From: Ructibacterium sp965146665
Lineage (GTDB): Bacteria; Bacillota; Clostridia; Monoglobales; Monoglobaceae
Direction: 5' to 3'
Assembly: GCA_965146665.1 (NCBI GenBank)
Contig: CBCTHE010000012.1
Location: 28,576 to 92,575 of the forward strand
Length of the DNA stretch: 64,000 nucleotides
Position 1 is the first letter of the stretch, and every line of letters begins with the position of its first letter. The position numbers and the translations under genes are program-made. Shown one piece after another: positions 9,290 to 17,636 of this stretch. A model generated the notes under the pieces. The model made no database searches. It saw only the letters and a list, made by a program, of their open reading frames with translations, and was not told the DNA's origin.

Positions 9290-9605
9290 ATCTGTCCTTT
9301 CCATCTTCCAGGCAGGCGAGCAGAGCGCTCAGATCGCCGAACCGCCGCTCCAGGATATGACGCTGTGCAATGCCGCCGCGCAGCATTGCCCGCATCTCAC
9401 CGCCAATCTCCTCAAATCCAACGCCAAGCCTGCTGCACAGAAGATAGGTCTGTCCAATGAGCCGGGCCGCATCCTGCGTGATCCGCTCCCGGGTCTCGCT
9501 GTCCGCCTCTGCGGATATGTCTCCGAACAGGTCGGTGACATTCTGCAGGATCTCAACCTTAAGCAGTTCTACTGCTTTGATATTGTTCGCAATGTCGATT
9601 TCCAT
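9270..9605 (-). CDS. MazG-like family protein
   Basis: Small all-helical protein (111 residues from the ATG at 9605; a GTG nine codons upstream is also open). The pattern EIDIANNIKAVELLKVEILQ at the N-terminus and the downstream helices with SETRERITQDAARLIGQTY resemble the MazG-like/DUF1573-free nucleotide pyrophosphohydrolase-related proteins that accompany DUF2232-gdpP-rplI-dnaB in Clostridia. The EExxE metal-binding pattern of catalytic MazG is not obvious, so activity is uncertain. It overlaps the start of the DUF2232 gene, indicating translational coupling. Confidence 0.6.
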   Translation of the reverse strand: MEIDIANNIKAVELLKVEILQNVTDLFGDISAEADSETRERITQDAARLIGQTYLLCSRLGVGFEEIGGEMRAMLRGGIAQRHILERRFGDLSALLACLEDGKDRYEKYEG

Positions 9606-9878
9606 ACTAATCTTCAGAGCCTTTCTGCCCACAAATCATAACGGAACGATACGCCTCCAATCCATGGGCAGATCAGGCGCTTCATGAAAATGCGGTCCGT
9701 GCATTGTCCGCCAGCGGCAGAACACGGTCCTTCAGGTTCTCTTTCCTCTTCTTCGCGCCGGGACTTTTGGCACATATGGCCGGCCGAATCAAGGTTCTAT
9801 TATAGTTATTATACTATAATAGCAAATAACGCCGTGTATTTCAACTATAATTTCAATAAAAAAGCAAATTTTTTCTAT

Positions 9879-10652
9879 TTAAATCAGGATATTTCTCCCT
9901 GCGCCTTCCCGCGGCGCTCTGTATACCACGGTCTGGTTGGGCATCTCCAGAACGCCGTCTCTGGCATACCGTCCAAACAGCGCTTCCAGCGCCGCCATAT
10001 AGGGGGCGTATACCGGGTCCTCCGGCGCTGGGGAATAGGACGCGGAGCGGAGCCGGTCCAGAAACCGCGGCCGGTCGAAATACAGGTTATTTTCAAAAAC
10101 CAGCTTCTCACAGGTTCCTCCAAAAAAACCGCAGATGACCGCATCCATCTCCGCGTTTCCGCCGCTGAAGCCCTGAAAGCCGGGGCAGTATTCCTGACAT
10201 ATGGAATAATTCTCCCGCACAATGGGGCTGTCGCTGTCCCTGTTATTCCAGATCAGATAGACCCGGCCGCCGGGCTTGAGAATCCGCCGGCACTCCGTTT
10301 GAAACGCCGCCGGGTCAAACCAGTGAAAGGACTGCGCGGCCGTGACAGCATCCATGCTGTGCCCCGGGAGCGTGGTATGCTCCGCCGGGGCGGCAATGGA
10401 GCGAAAGCCCGAACAGCCGGCCAGGTCCGTCTCGGCACAGGCGCGCATATCCGCGTTCGGCTCTACAGCGCAGACCGAATACCCGCGCCGGAGCAATTCT
10501 TTTGTGAGAATACCAGTGCCGGATCCAATATCCGCCACAGCGGCATTTAGAGGCAGTTCACCAGCCAGCAGGTCAAACAGGCCGGCGGCATAGCCGGGTC
10601 TTGCGTTTGCATAGGCAGCCGCTTTTCCAGTGAATTTCTGTGTATTGTCCAT
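9879..10652 (-). CDS. Class I SAM-dependent methyltransferase
   Basis: 257-residue methyltransferase of the UbiE/Methyltransf_11 type. The glycine-rich SAM motif I is DIGSGTGI at residues 41-48, motif II acid is in CAVEPNADM, and a post-motif AAQSFHWFDP sits near residue 105, typical of small-molecule methyltransferases. The acceptor is unknown. The ATG at 10652 is set by GGAGGG six bases upstream; the frame is open 22 codons further but without a ribosome binding site. It is separated from the MazG-like gene by about 270 bases of AT-rich DNA, so it is probably its own unit. Confidence 0.85.
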   Translation of the reverse strand: MDNTQKFTGKAAAYANARPGYAAGLFDLLAGELPLNAAVADIGSGTGILTKELLRRGYSVCAVEPNADMRACAETDLAGCSGFRSIAAPAEHTTLPGHSMDAVTAAQSFHWFDPAAFQTECRRILKPGGRVYLIWNNRDSDSPIVRENYSICQEYCPGFQGFSGGNAEMDAVICGFFGGTCEKLVFENNLYFDRPRFLDRLRSASYSPAPEDPVYAPYMAALEALFGRYARDGVLEMPNQTVVYRAPREGAGRNILI

Positions 10653-10885
10653 GTGGGACCCTCCTGACTGTGTATTGATTTGCATAATCGCTTTGCCGGA
10701 CAGCCAAAATCCGGGCAAAGCGTAATCTTCATGCTGGAATTGGAGTAAAGGCGCGGCATGACCGCGTTTCGCCTTCCTCGTATTCTACCCGAAATTCCGC
10801 CGAAAGTCAATGCCTGCGCCTTAGCCACAGGAGAGTTGCTCCTGATATGCCCTGCGCGCGGAAATATGATTTTTGTCGAAAGTTC
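10653..10885. other. Intergenic region between divergent methyltransferase and trkA
   Basis: About 230 bases upstream of both divergent genes. Short open frames here have no ribosome binding site and no recognisable product. No repeat or RNA gene was seen apart from the trkA promoter at its right edge. Confidence 0.5.
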
Positions 10886-10913
10886 TGGACTTTTTTCAAA
10901 GAAGTGCTATAAT
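10886..10913 (+). promoter_or_regulatory. Sigma-A promoter of trkA-trkH
   Basis: TGGACT (-35) and a perfect TATAAT (-10) separated by 16 bases, about 85 bases upstream of the trkA start. Transcription should begin near 10920. Confidence 0.65.
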
Positions 10914-10919
10914 AAGGTT

Positions 10920-10998
10920 TGTATTGATTCAAAACAGTAAAACGGAGACGATGTGAAGGGGAAGCCTCACACCAGCCTCCGGGGGAATGGAGATTTTT
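10920..10998 (+). promoter_or_regulatory. Structured 5' leader of trkA
   Basis: The 79-nt leader can fold: CGGAG (about 10942) pairs with CTCCG (about 10977), enclosing GTGA...TCAC. It is too short for a ydaO (c-di-AMP) aptamer and matches no riboswitch class known to me. The GGAG before the trkA ATG lies just downstream of the stem, so the fold could affect ribosome access. Regulatory function is inference only. Confidence 0.3.
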
Positions 10999-12357
10999 AT
11001 GGAAATTATAGTTGTGGGCTGTGGCAAGGTTGGGGCCGCTCTGGCGGGCAAACTTATGGATGAAGGTCACAGTATCACGGTCATTGATACCAGCGCGGAA
11101 AAAATCCAGCGTATTACCGAGGAACTGGATGTGATGGGCATTGTGGGGAACGGCTCATCCATCAGTATCCTCAACGAAGCAGGGCTGGAGGACGCGGATG
11201 TGCTGATCTCCGTCACCGGTTCGGACGAACTGAATCTTCTGTGCTGTATGTTTGCCAAAAAGGTGGGACACTGCAACGCCATTGCCAGAGTCCGCAACCC
11301 CATGTACAGCCATGAGCTGGACTTTATCAAGCAGCAGCTTGGGATCTCGTCAATCATTAATCCGGAGCTGGCCTCTGCCCGTGAAATATCCCGGCTCCTC
11401 CGCTTTCCCGCCGCCAGCAAAATTGACACCTTTGCCGGCGGCCGGGTGCATCTCATCAAATTCCAGCTGACGGATACCCAGGGGCTGGACCGGATGCTCC
11501 TCAAGGATATTCCGGTCCGGATGGGCTGTGACATCCTGATCTGCGCAGTGGAGCGCGGCCACGAGGTGATCATTCCGGACGGGGACTTCACTCTGCAGAG
11601 CGGGGATCTTGTCACCGTGCTGGCAACCCGGGAAAAGGCGGCCGAATTTTTCGGAAAGCTGAACCTGCCCACCCGTCCAGTGCACAGCACGCTCATTGTG
11701 GGCGGAGGGACCATTGGCTATTATCTGGCCAAGGATCTGCTGGCCCATAATATCCGGGTCCGCATTGTGGAGCATAACGCCGAACGCTGTGAGACGCTGG
11801 CGGAAAGTCTGCCCGGCGCCACCATTCTCTACGGCGACGGCACGGACCGCCAGCTTCTCATGTCAGAGGGACTGCCCATGGCGGAGGCTTTTGTGGCCCT
11901 CACCAATCTGGACGAGGAAAATGTTCTGCTGGCGCTGTTTGCGAAAAAACACAGTGCCGCCAAACTTGTCACCAAGGTCAACCGGCTGGAGTTTGACGAT
12001 ATCCTGGACGGTCTGGACATCGGCAGCGCGGTCTATCCCAAGTACATAACCTGCGATTTCATCCTCCAGTACGTCCGCGCCCTGCAAAACAAATCCGGCA
12101 GCAATATCAAGACGCTGTACCGGATTTTGGACGACCGGGTGGAGGCGCTGGAGTTCACGGTCCACCAGCCATCCGCGGCCACCAGCGCGCCGCTGGCGGA
12201 GCTGCGGCTGAAGCCGAATCAGCTGGTCTGCTGTATCACCCGCGGGGACCGCATCATCATCCCCAGAGGGAGCGACCGCATTCAGGTGGGCGACACGGTC
12301 ATTGTGGTCACGCTGGAGCATGGTCTCCGCGACGTCCGCGACATCGTCGTGAGCTGA
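10999..12357 (+). CDS. trkA: Trk system potassium transporter, NAD-binding subunit TrkA
   Basis: Cytoplasmic gating ring of the TrkH K+ channel/transporter. The 452-residue protein has the duplicated RCK layout: the first Rossmann fold starts with IIVVGCGKVGAALAG at residues 3-17, followed by a TrkA-C domain. The second Rossmann fold starts with LIVGGGTIGYYLA near residue 227, followed by a second TrkA-C domain. The ATG at 10999 is preceded by GGAG six bases upstream; an ATG four codons earlier has a poorer site. trkH follows after 12 bases. RCK_C domains are known c-di-AMP targets in related KtrA proteins. Confidence 0.95.
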   Translation: MEIIVVGCGKVGAALAGKLMDEGHSITVIDTSAEKIQRITEELDVMGIVGNGSSISILNEAGLEDADVLISVTGSDELNLLCCMFAKKVGHCNAIARVRNPMYSHELDFIKQQLGISSIINPELASAREISRLLRFPAASKIDTFAGGRVHLIKFQLTDTQGLDRMLLKDIPVRMGCDILICAVERGHEVIIPDGDFTLQSGDLVTVLATREKAAEFFGKLNLPTRPVHSTLIVGGGTIGYYLAKDLLAHNIRVRIVEHNAERCETLAESLPGATILYGDGTDRQLLMSEGLPMAEAFVALTNLDEENVLLALFAKKHSAAKLVTKVNRLEFDDILDGLDIGSAVYPKYITCDFILQYVRALQNKSGSNIKTLYRILDDRVEALEFTVHQPSAATSAPLAELRLKPNQLVCCITRGDRIIIPRGSDRIQVGDTVIVVTLEHGLRDVRDIVVS

Positions 12358-12369
12358 CGGAGGTATGGC

Positions 12370-13812
12370 ATGAATTTATCTATGGTATTTCACCTTCTGG
12401 GGAAGGTTCTGCTGTGCGAAGGCGCGCTGCTGGCCCTGCCTCTGGCGGTTTCTTTGATTCATCTGGAGTCGGGCGCGGCCCAGGCCTTTGTCATCACCAT
12501 GGCTCTGTGCCTGATTTTGGGCGGCGCGCTGGCGCGCCGCAAGCCGCGCAACCGGGTCTTTTACCTGCGGGAGGGCTTTGTGATCACTGCCCTGAGCTGG
12601 ATCGTAATCAGTATCATGGGTGCCCTGCCCTTTCTGCTCACCGGCGCCATTAGCGACCCGATTGCGGCGCTGTTTGAGACGGTTTCCGGCTTTACCACCA
12701 CAGGCGCCAGCATCCTGCCTGATGTGGAAAGCCTGCCCCGGGGAATTCTGTTCTGGCGCAGTTTCACCCATTGGATCGGCGGCATGGGCGTGCTGGTTTT
12801 CCTGCTGATGGTGACACCGCTCACGGGCGGCTCCAACGTAAACCTGATGAAGGCCGAAAGCCCCGGACCGCAGGTGGAGAAGCTGGTTCCCAAGCTCCAG
12901 TCAACCGCGAAGATTCTGTACGGGATCTACATCGCCCTGACTGTTTTGCAGATCATCCTGCTCCTGGCCGGCGGAATGCCGCTGTTCGACGCGGTCACCA
13001 CCTCTTTTGGGACGGCGGGCACCGGCGGATTTGGGATCAAAAATGACAGCATTGCCAGCTATTCCACCTATCTGCAGATCGTGGTCACGGTTTTCATGGT
13101 ATTGTTCGGCGTGAATTTCAGCTTCTATTTTCTGGTTCTGCACCGGAAATTCAGACGGGCGGCCGTCCTGGAGGAGGTGCGCTGGTACCTGATTATCATT
13201 GGCGCGGCGATTCTGGTTATTACCTTTAATGTCCGGGGGCTGTATGAGAATCTGGGCCACGCCCTGCAGCAGGCCGCGTTCCAGGTCAGTTCCATCATCA
13301 CCACCACCGGCTTTGCCACAACGGATTTCGGTCTCTGGCCGCAGGTGTCAAAGACCATTCTGGTCATGCTGATGTTTGTGGGCGCCTGTGCGGGGAGTAC
13401 CGGCGGCGGGATCAAGGTGTCCCGCTTTGTGATCCTGTTTAAGACCGTCCGCAAGGAGCTGAAGCATTTTCTGCATCCCCAGCGGGTGGGCAAAGTCACC
13501 ATGGACGGGAAGATCGTGCCGCACGAGGTGGTGCGCTCCATCAATGTGTTTATGGTGGCCTATGTGCTGATTTTCTCTTTCTCGATTCTATTGGTGGGCT
13601 TTGACAACCACGATCTGATCACCAACTTCACGGCGGTCGCCGCCACGCTGAATAACATTGGCCCCGGTTTGGAGCTGGTGGGGCCAACCCAGAACTTCGG
13701 GCTGTTCTCCGACGGTGCCAAGATCGTGCTGATCTTTGACATGCTGGCGGGCAGGCTGGAGCTCTTTCCTCTGCTGCTCCTGTTCACACGGGAGACCTGG
13801 CAGCGGTTCTGA
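12370..13812 (+). CDS. trkH: Potassium transporter membrane subunit TrkH
   Basis: 480-residue membrane protein of the Trk/Ktr superfamily that forms the K+ pathway. It shows about ten hydrophobic segments organised as repeated membrane-pore-membrane units. Filter-like segments are visible at TVSGFTTTGASILPD (about 98-112), TSFGTAGTGGFG (about 213-224), ITTTGFATTDFG (about 309-320) and ATLNNIGPGLELVGP (about 426-440), each keeping the filter glycine. GGAGG lies six bases before the ATG. Co-transcribed with trkA; the transcript probably ends in or near the repeat element that starts 24 bases after the stop. Confidence 0.95.
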   Translation: MNLSMVFHLLGKVLLCEGALLALPLAVSLIHLESGAAQAFVITMALCLILGGALARRKPRNRVFYLREGFVITALSWIVISIMGALPFLLTGAISDPIAALFETVSGFTTTGASILPDVESLPRGILFWRSFTHWIGGMGVLVFLLMVTPLTGGSNVNLMKAESPGPQVEKLVPKLQSTAKILYGIYIALTVLQIILLLAGGMPLFDAVTTSFGTAGTGGFGIKNDSIASYSTYLQIVVTVFMVLFGVNFSFYFLVLHRKFRRAAVLEEVRWYLIIIGAAILVITFNVRGLYENLGHALQQAAFQVSSIITTTGFATTDFGLWPQVSKTILVMLMFVGACAGSTGGGIKVSRFVILFKTVRKELKHFLHPQRVGKVTMDGKIVPHEVVRSINVFMVAYVLIFSFSILLVGFDNHDLITNFTAVAATLNNIGPGLELVGPTQNFGLFSDGAKIVLIFDMLAGRLELFPLLLLFTRETWQRF

Positions 13813-13835
13813 CAGCCTCACAGACAGAAAAGCCG

Positions 13836-14314
13836 GAGGAACACGGAGAACCGCGTTTCTCTGAGCGTGTTGAAAAAAGCTAATATGCAAAGAATAAGGA
13901 ATATCTTGCCGGAGACAAGTTTGCGGGGAGCCCCAGACTCCCTTTTTATTCCGAAGGGTCTGATTAGATTTTCCGGGCGCTTCACGAATCGCCCCTACAC
14001 GGTTAGGATGTGGGGTATGGAAAAAGCATATACCCATAAAACTCTGATACGATGTATGTGCTTCACTTTATCCGGTCTTTTTCAGCAAGATATTGCCCTG
14101 AATTTATTGCCCGATGCCCATACTTCCGCCTTCCACGCCTCGGCGGCAATGAAACAATATCTTGCCGAAAATCCCATAAAACTGCGGAAAATTTCATTTC
14201 ATTGCCGTCCGGGAGAGGCATGGCGGAATTGGGCACGGCGATTAAATCAAAATGAAATTTTCCGGAAAACGGGGTTTTTCGATACGCTCAGGAACGCGGG
14301 GAACCGCGTTCCTC
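13836..14314. repeat. MITE-like element with palindromic terminal inverted repeats
   Basis: The segment from trkH to merR contains no credible gene but is bounded by related inverted repeats: left 13836-13867 and right 14285-14314, which align when one is reverse-complemented (shared GAGGAAC, CGG, CCGCGTT and GAGCG blocks). The right end is itself a hairpin (GGAACGCG and CGCGTTCC). Inside are nested inverted repeats, such as CAGCAAGATATTG at 14083 against CAATATCTTGCCG near 14157. It could be a non-autonomous transposon or a folded intergenic element; no transposase gene accompanies it. A shorter related copy occurs at 22262-22350. Confidence 0.5.
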
Positions 14315-14367
14315 TTTTGTTTGGTATCACGCGGCGAATGAAACACAAAATAATTTTAAATTCCCTC

Positions 14368-14398
14368 TTGACTCTCCCGTAAGGGCAGGCATTACAAT
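14368..14398 (+). promoter_or_regulatory. MerR-type promoter with 19-bp spacer
   Basis: TTGACT and TACAAT are separated by 19 bases, the overlong spacing characteristic of promoters that MerR proteins untwist. The spacer holds the dyad CTCCCGT/AAGGGCAG, placed as MerR operators are. It drives the merR-family gene 27 bases downstream, implying autoregulation. Confidence 0.7.
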
Positions 14399-14424
14399 GG
14401 AGTCACAGGAAAGGAGAGCGACAT

Positions 14425-15585
14425 ATGTTTCGGATCGGAGAATTTTCCAAAATGAGCAAAACGACCATTAAAACCCTGCGGTATTATGACGAGGTTGGCC
14501 TGCTTAAACCTGAGGCGGTGGATCGTTTTACCGGCTACCGGCTCTATACCACGGAACAGCTGGTGCTCCTGCACCGGATTCAGTCCCTTCGGCAGATCGG
14601 CCTGTCCATTGAAGAAATCTCCCGTATGCTGTCCGGCGGTCCGGAACGGGCGATCCTGAAACGCAGGCGGGAAGAAATTCTGACCGCCCTTTCCGAATAC
14701 AAAAGTCAGCTCTCCCGGATTGAATTTATTCTATCAGGCCAAGAGGAGGAATTATTTATGAACTATTCAGCAACAATCAAAGAACTGCCGGCGTGTACCG
14801 TGTATTCCAAACGGATGACGGTGCCGGACTACAATGCGTATTTCCAGCTGATTCCCGCCATCGGCAGGCAGGTGGCGGAGCGGTATCCGGATTTGAAATG
14901 CGCAAAGCCGGAATACTGCTTTATCACGTATCTCGACAACGAGTACCGTGAAAAGGACATTCGTGTGGAATTTTCCGAGGCCGTCACAGCGCTGAAGCCG
15001 GATTTTGAGGACATCAAATTCAAAAAGATTCCGGCGGTCACCGCGGTTTCGGTCTTCCACCGGGGAAGTTATGCCGGAATTCCGGACGCCTATGCCTTTG
15101 CGATGCAATGGATTGAGAAAAACGGCTGTCTCCCCGTGGGCAGTCCCCGTGAAAACTACATTGACGGCATCTGGAACAAGGAAAGCGAGTCCGAATGGCT
15201 GACGGAGATCCAGATCCCCATTGCGGAAAAACGCGAGGCAGAGGAACGGTACGGCGGGACCGACGCGTACCGGCAGTCAGCCCAAAAAAAGTATACCGAT
15301 GACGAAAAGCGGGCTATCCAGAAGGAGGCGGACGAAATTTTCCGGGGCTTTGCCGAAATCCGCGAATCTGACCCGGCTGCCGCCCCAGCCCAGGCGCTGG
15401 TCAGACGTTGGCAGGCCCATGTCACAGCCCATTACTATGACTGCGGTCCGGAAATTCTGGCGGCTCTGGGGCAGATGTATGTCGGCGACGCCCGGTTTGC
15501 CGAAAACCTCGACCGGTTCGGCGAGGAGACCGCGGCGTTCATGGGACGGGCCATCGCCCATTACTGCCATACGCTGGAGGGCTAG
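14425..15585 (+). CDS. MerR family multidrug-sensing regulator with GyrI-like and TipAS domains
   Basis: 386-residue transcription factor. Residues 1-70 are a MerR winged helix (MFRIGEFSKMSKTTIKTLRY, then the wing GYRLYTTEQL), followed by a dimerisation coiled coil to about 108. Residues about 112-270 look like a GyrI/AraC-type effector-binding domain as in BmrR, and about 280-386 resemble TipAS (HVTAHYYDCGPEILAALGQMYV), which captures antibiotics. Having both ligand domains on one MerR head is unusual. GGAGAG lies before the ATG. The promoter has a MerR-type 19-bp spacer. No efflux pump gene is adjacent, so the target outside its own promoter is unknown. Confidence 0.85.
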   Translation: MFRIGEFSKMSKTTIKTLRYYDEVGLLKPEAVDRFTGYRLYTTEQLVLLHRIQSLRQIGLSIEEISRMLSGGPERAILKRRREEILTALSEYKSQLSRIEFILSGQEEELFMNYSATIKELPACTVYSKRMTVPDYNAYFQLIPAIGRQVAERYPDLKCAKPEYCFITYLDNEYREKDIRVEFSEAVTALKPDFEDIKFKKIPAVTAVSVFHRGSYAGIPDAYAFAMQWIEKNGCLPVGSPRENYIDGIWNKESESEWLTEIQIPIAEKREAEERYGGTDAYRQSAQKKYTDDEKRAIQKEADEIFRGFAEIRESDPAAAPAQALVRRWQAHVTAHYYDCGPEILAALGQMYVGDARFAENLDRFGEETAAFMGRAIAHYCHTLEG

Positions 15586-15621
15586 GCGGGGAAAAACCTC
15601 AGCGGAAATTTGTCCCCGTGG

Positions 15622-15650
15622 TTGCAAAGTTCGCCGTGCTGTGCTATAAT
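15622..15650 (+). promoter_or_regulatory. Sigma-A promoter of iorA-iorB-paaK
   Basis: TTGCAA and TATAAT with a 17-base spacer. It is about 160 bases upstream of iorA, so the transcript carries a long leader. Confidence 0.75.
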
Positions 15651-15656
15651 AATCTG

Positions 15657-15812
15657 CATATGAGCGCTGTGCCGGAGGCCGCGGGGGCCCGGATGTTCCG
15701 TCCGGGCCCCCGCGTGGTCTCCGGCGTGGCCGAATGATACTCGCACGCGCTGCCATGGCCCACGGTTTGCGTTTTTGATCTGATTCTGTGGGCCGGAAAG
15801 GCGAATGGTCGT
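15657..15812 (+). promoter_or_regulatory. Structured 5' leader of the ior operon
   Basis: The leader contains a very stable two-part hairpin: outer stem GCCGGAG (15671) with CTCCGGC (15719), and inner 13-bp stem at 15681-15693 and 15701-15713 around a 7-base loop. There is no U-run, so it is not an intrinsic terminator. Further down, GGCCCAC near 15757 can pair with GTGGGCC near 15790. A 25-codon frame starts at 15660, three bases after the expected transcription start, and crosses the hairpin. I recognise no known riboswitch class; the leader is a candidate regulatory RNA. Confidence 0.4.
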
Positions 15813-17636
15813 ATGCACAAGGAATTTTTAATGGGCAATGAGGCGATTGCGCTGGGCGCCATGGCGGCGGGCGTCAATCTGGTCTGCGGCTACCCGGGAA
15901 CCCCGTCCACCGAGGTTCTGGAAACCGTGGCAAAGCATAATCACGGCGATATTTACATAGAGTGGTCTGTCAATGAAAAGGCAGCATTGGAGCTTGGGGC
16001 GGGCGCGTCCTATACAGGGGCCCGAACCATGGTGACCATGAAACAGGTGGGGCTGAACGTGGCCTCCGACCCGCTGATGAGTCTTGCCTATATTGGTGTC
16101 AAGGGCGGCATGGTGATCGTGGTGGCTGATGATCCGGGGCCAATCTCTTCCCAGACTGAGCAGGACACGCGGCACTTTGCCGCTTTTTCCAAACTCCCCT
16201 GCTTTGATCCCTCCTCCGCGCAGGAGGCCTATGATATGATCCAGGAGGCGTTTGCGTACTCAGAGGAATACCACACCCCGGTTTTTTTCCGTCCCACCAC
16301 CAGAGTCTGTCACGGCTATGCCTCCATCACCATAAAGGACGATACGGAATACGCGGCGCACAAGCCCGAGGGGTTTGTAAAAGATTCCTCCAAATGGGTG
16401 ATCTTCCCCCGGCTTTCGTACAACAGCCATATTCAGATTGAGGCGCGGAACGCGGCGCTGGCCGATGTTTTTTCCGCCTATGACCGAAACAGGATCTATC
16501 CCGCTGCAGAGGAAAACAGCGCGCTCCGGAAAGGGGTTGCCACCCACGGCTTCAGCTTCACCTATACCATGGAGGCCCTTGCGGAGAATGGCATGGTCAG
16601 GCTTTTGAAGGTCTCCACGCCCCATCCCTTTCCGGAAAAACTGGCGTTGGAATTCTTACAGGATCTGGACGAGGTGCTCTGCATTGAGGAGCTGGATCCC
16701 GTCATTGAGCGGGAACTGACCTATATCTGCGGAAAATACCGCCTGCATACCAAAATCTATGGGAAGCTCACCCAGCATGTGAAAAATGCCGGCGAGAACA
16801 CCAGAGACAGCGTAACCCGGGATCTGGCAGGCTTTCTGGGCTGGCCGCTTCAGGAAGAAGCGGCCGCCGAAACGCCGCCTGCGCTGCCCGTCCGTCCGCC
16901 GGTCCTCTGTGCGGGCTGTCCGCACCGGGCCTCATTTTACGCGGTGAAGGAGGCCATGAAGGGGAAAAAGAGCATATTCTGCGGTGACATTGGGTGCTAT
17001 ACCCTGGGCAATGCCATGCCCCTTGACATGGTGGATACCTGCCTGTGCATGGGGGCCGGCGTCAACATCGCGCAGGGGGTTGGAAAAATCGAACCCGACA
17101 CGGCGTGCTTTGCCTTTGTGGGGGATTCAACCTTCTTTGCCTCGGCCATGACCGGCGTGGTGAACGCGGTCTATAATCAGGCGGAGATGGTGCTGGTGGT
17201 GCTGGACAACTCCACCACAGCCATGACCGGACACCAGCCGCATCCGGGCACCGGACATACTATGATGGGCGAAATCGTACAGAAGGTCAGCATTGAGAAC
17301 ATTCTCCGCGGGATGGGGCTGACCGTGGTGGAAACCGTTGATCCGCTGGATCTGGGCGCGGCGGTGGCGTGTGTGAAGCGCATAGCCGCGGAGCCGGGTG
17401 TCAAGGCCATTATCTTTAAATCCCCCTGCATCGCGGTGACAAAACCCTCGGGAACCGTCCAGGTGGATCAGGCAACCTGTATCAACTGTAAAAAATGTAT
17501 CAGTCAGCTGGGATGTCCGGCCATTGTGACAGAAAACGGCAGCGTGCGCATTGACAGCGCACTGTGCACGGCCTGTGGCCTCTGTACCCAGGTCTGTCCT
17601 GTCCATGCCATTGCGGGAGGTGAAGCGGATGAATAA
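15813..17636 (+). CDS. iorA: Indolepyruvate:ferredoxin oxidoreductase, alpha subunit
   Basis: Thiamine-diphosphate enzyme that oxidatively decarboxylates aryl pyruvates (from Trp, Phe, Tyr transamination) to aryl-acetyl-CoA, reducing ferredoxin. The 607-residue protein starts with MHKEFLMGNEAIALGA and the GYPGTPSTEV motif of the pyrimidine-binding half. It has the ThDP/Mg part GDIGCYTLG near residue 392 and two 4Fe-4S motifs at the C-terminus (CINCKKC-x4-GCP and CTACGLCTQVCP, about 554-600). The first ATG aligns with family N-termini, although AAGGA before the seventh codon makes a shorter start possible. It overlaps iorB by 8 bases (ATGAATAA). Confidence 0.95.
   Translation: MHKEFLMGNEAIALGAMAAGVNLVCGYPGTPSTEVLETVAKHNHGDIYIEWSVNEKAALELGAGASYTGARTMVTMKQVGLNVASDPLMSLAYIGVKGGMVIVVADDPGPISSQTEQDTRHFAAFSKLPCFDPSSAQEAYDMIQEAFAYSEEYHTPVFFRPTTRVCHGYASITIKDDTEYAAHKPEGFVKDSSKWVIFPRLSYNSHIQIEARNAALADVFSAYDRNRIYPAAEENSALRKGVATHGFSFTYTMEALAENGMVRLLKVSTPHPFPEKLALEFLQDLDEVLCIEELDPVIERELTYICGKYRLHTKIYGKLTQHVKNAGENTRDSVTRDLAGFLGWPLQEEAAAETPPALPVRPPVLCAGCPHRASFYAVKEAMKGKKSIFCGDIGCYTLGNAMPLDMVDTCLCMGAGVNIAQGVGKIEPDTACFAFVGDSTFFASAMTGVVNAVYNQAEMVLVVLDNSTTAMTGHQPHPGTGHTMMGEIVQKVSIENILRGMGLTVVETVDPLDLGAAVACVKRIAAEPGVKAIIFKSPCIAVTKPSGTVQVDQATCINCKKCISQLGCPAIVTENGSVRIDSALCTACGLCTQVCPVHAIAGGEADE

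Noticed and set aside
10920..10998. c-di-AMP (ydaO) riboswitch before trkA
   Set aside because: The leader is only about 80 bases, too short for the ydaO aptamer, and its conserved blocks are not seen.
15660..15737. Leader peptide gene before iorA
   Set aside because: Not annotated as a CDS: no ribosome binding site and no run of aromatic codons expected for attenuation. Kept only as a note in the leader finding.
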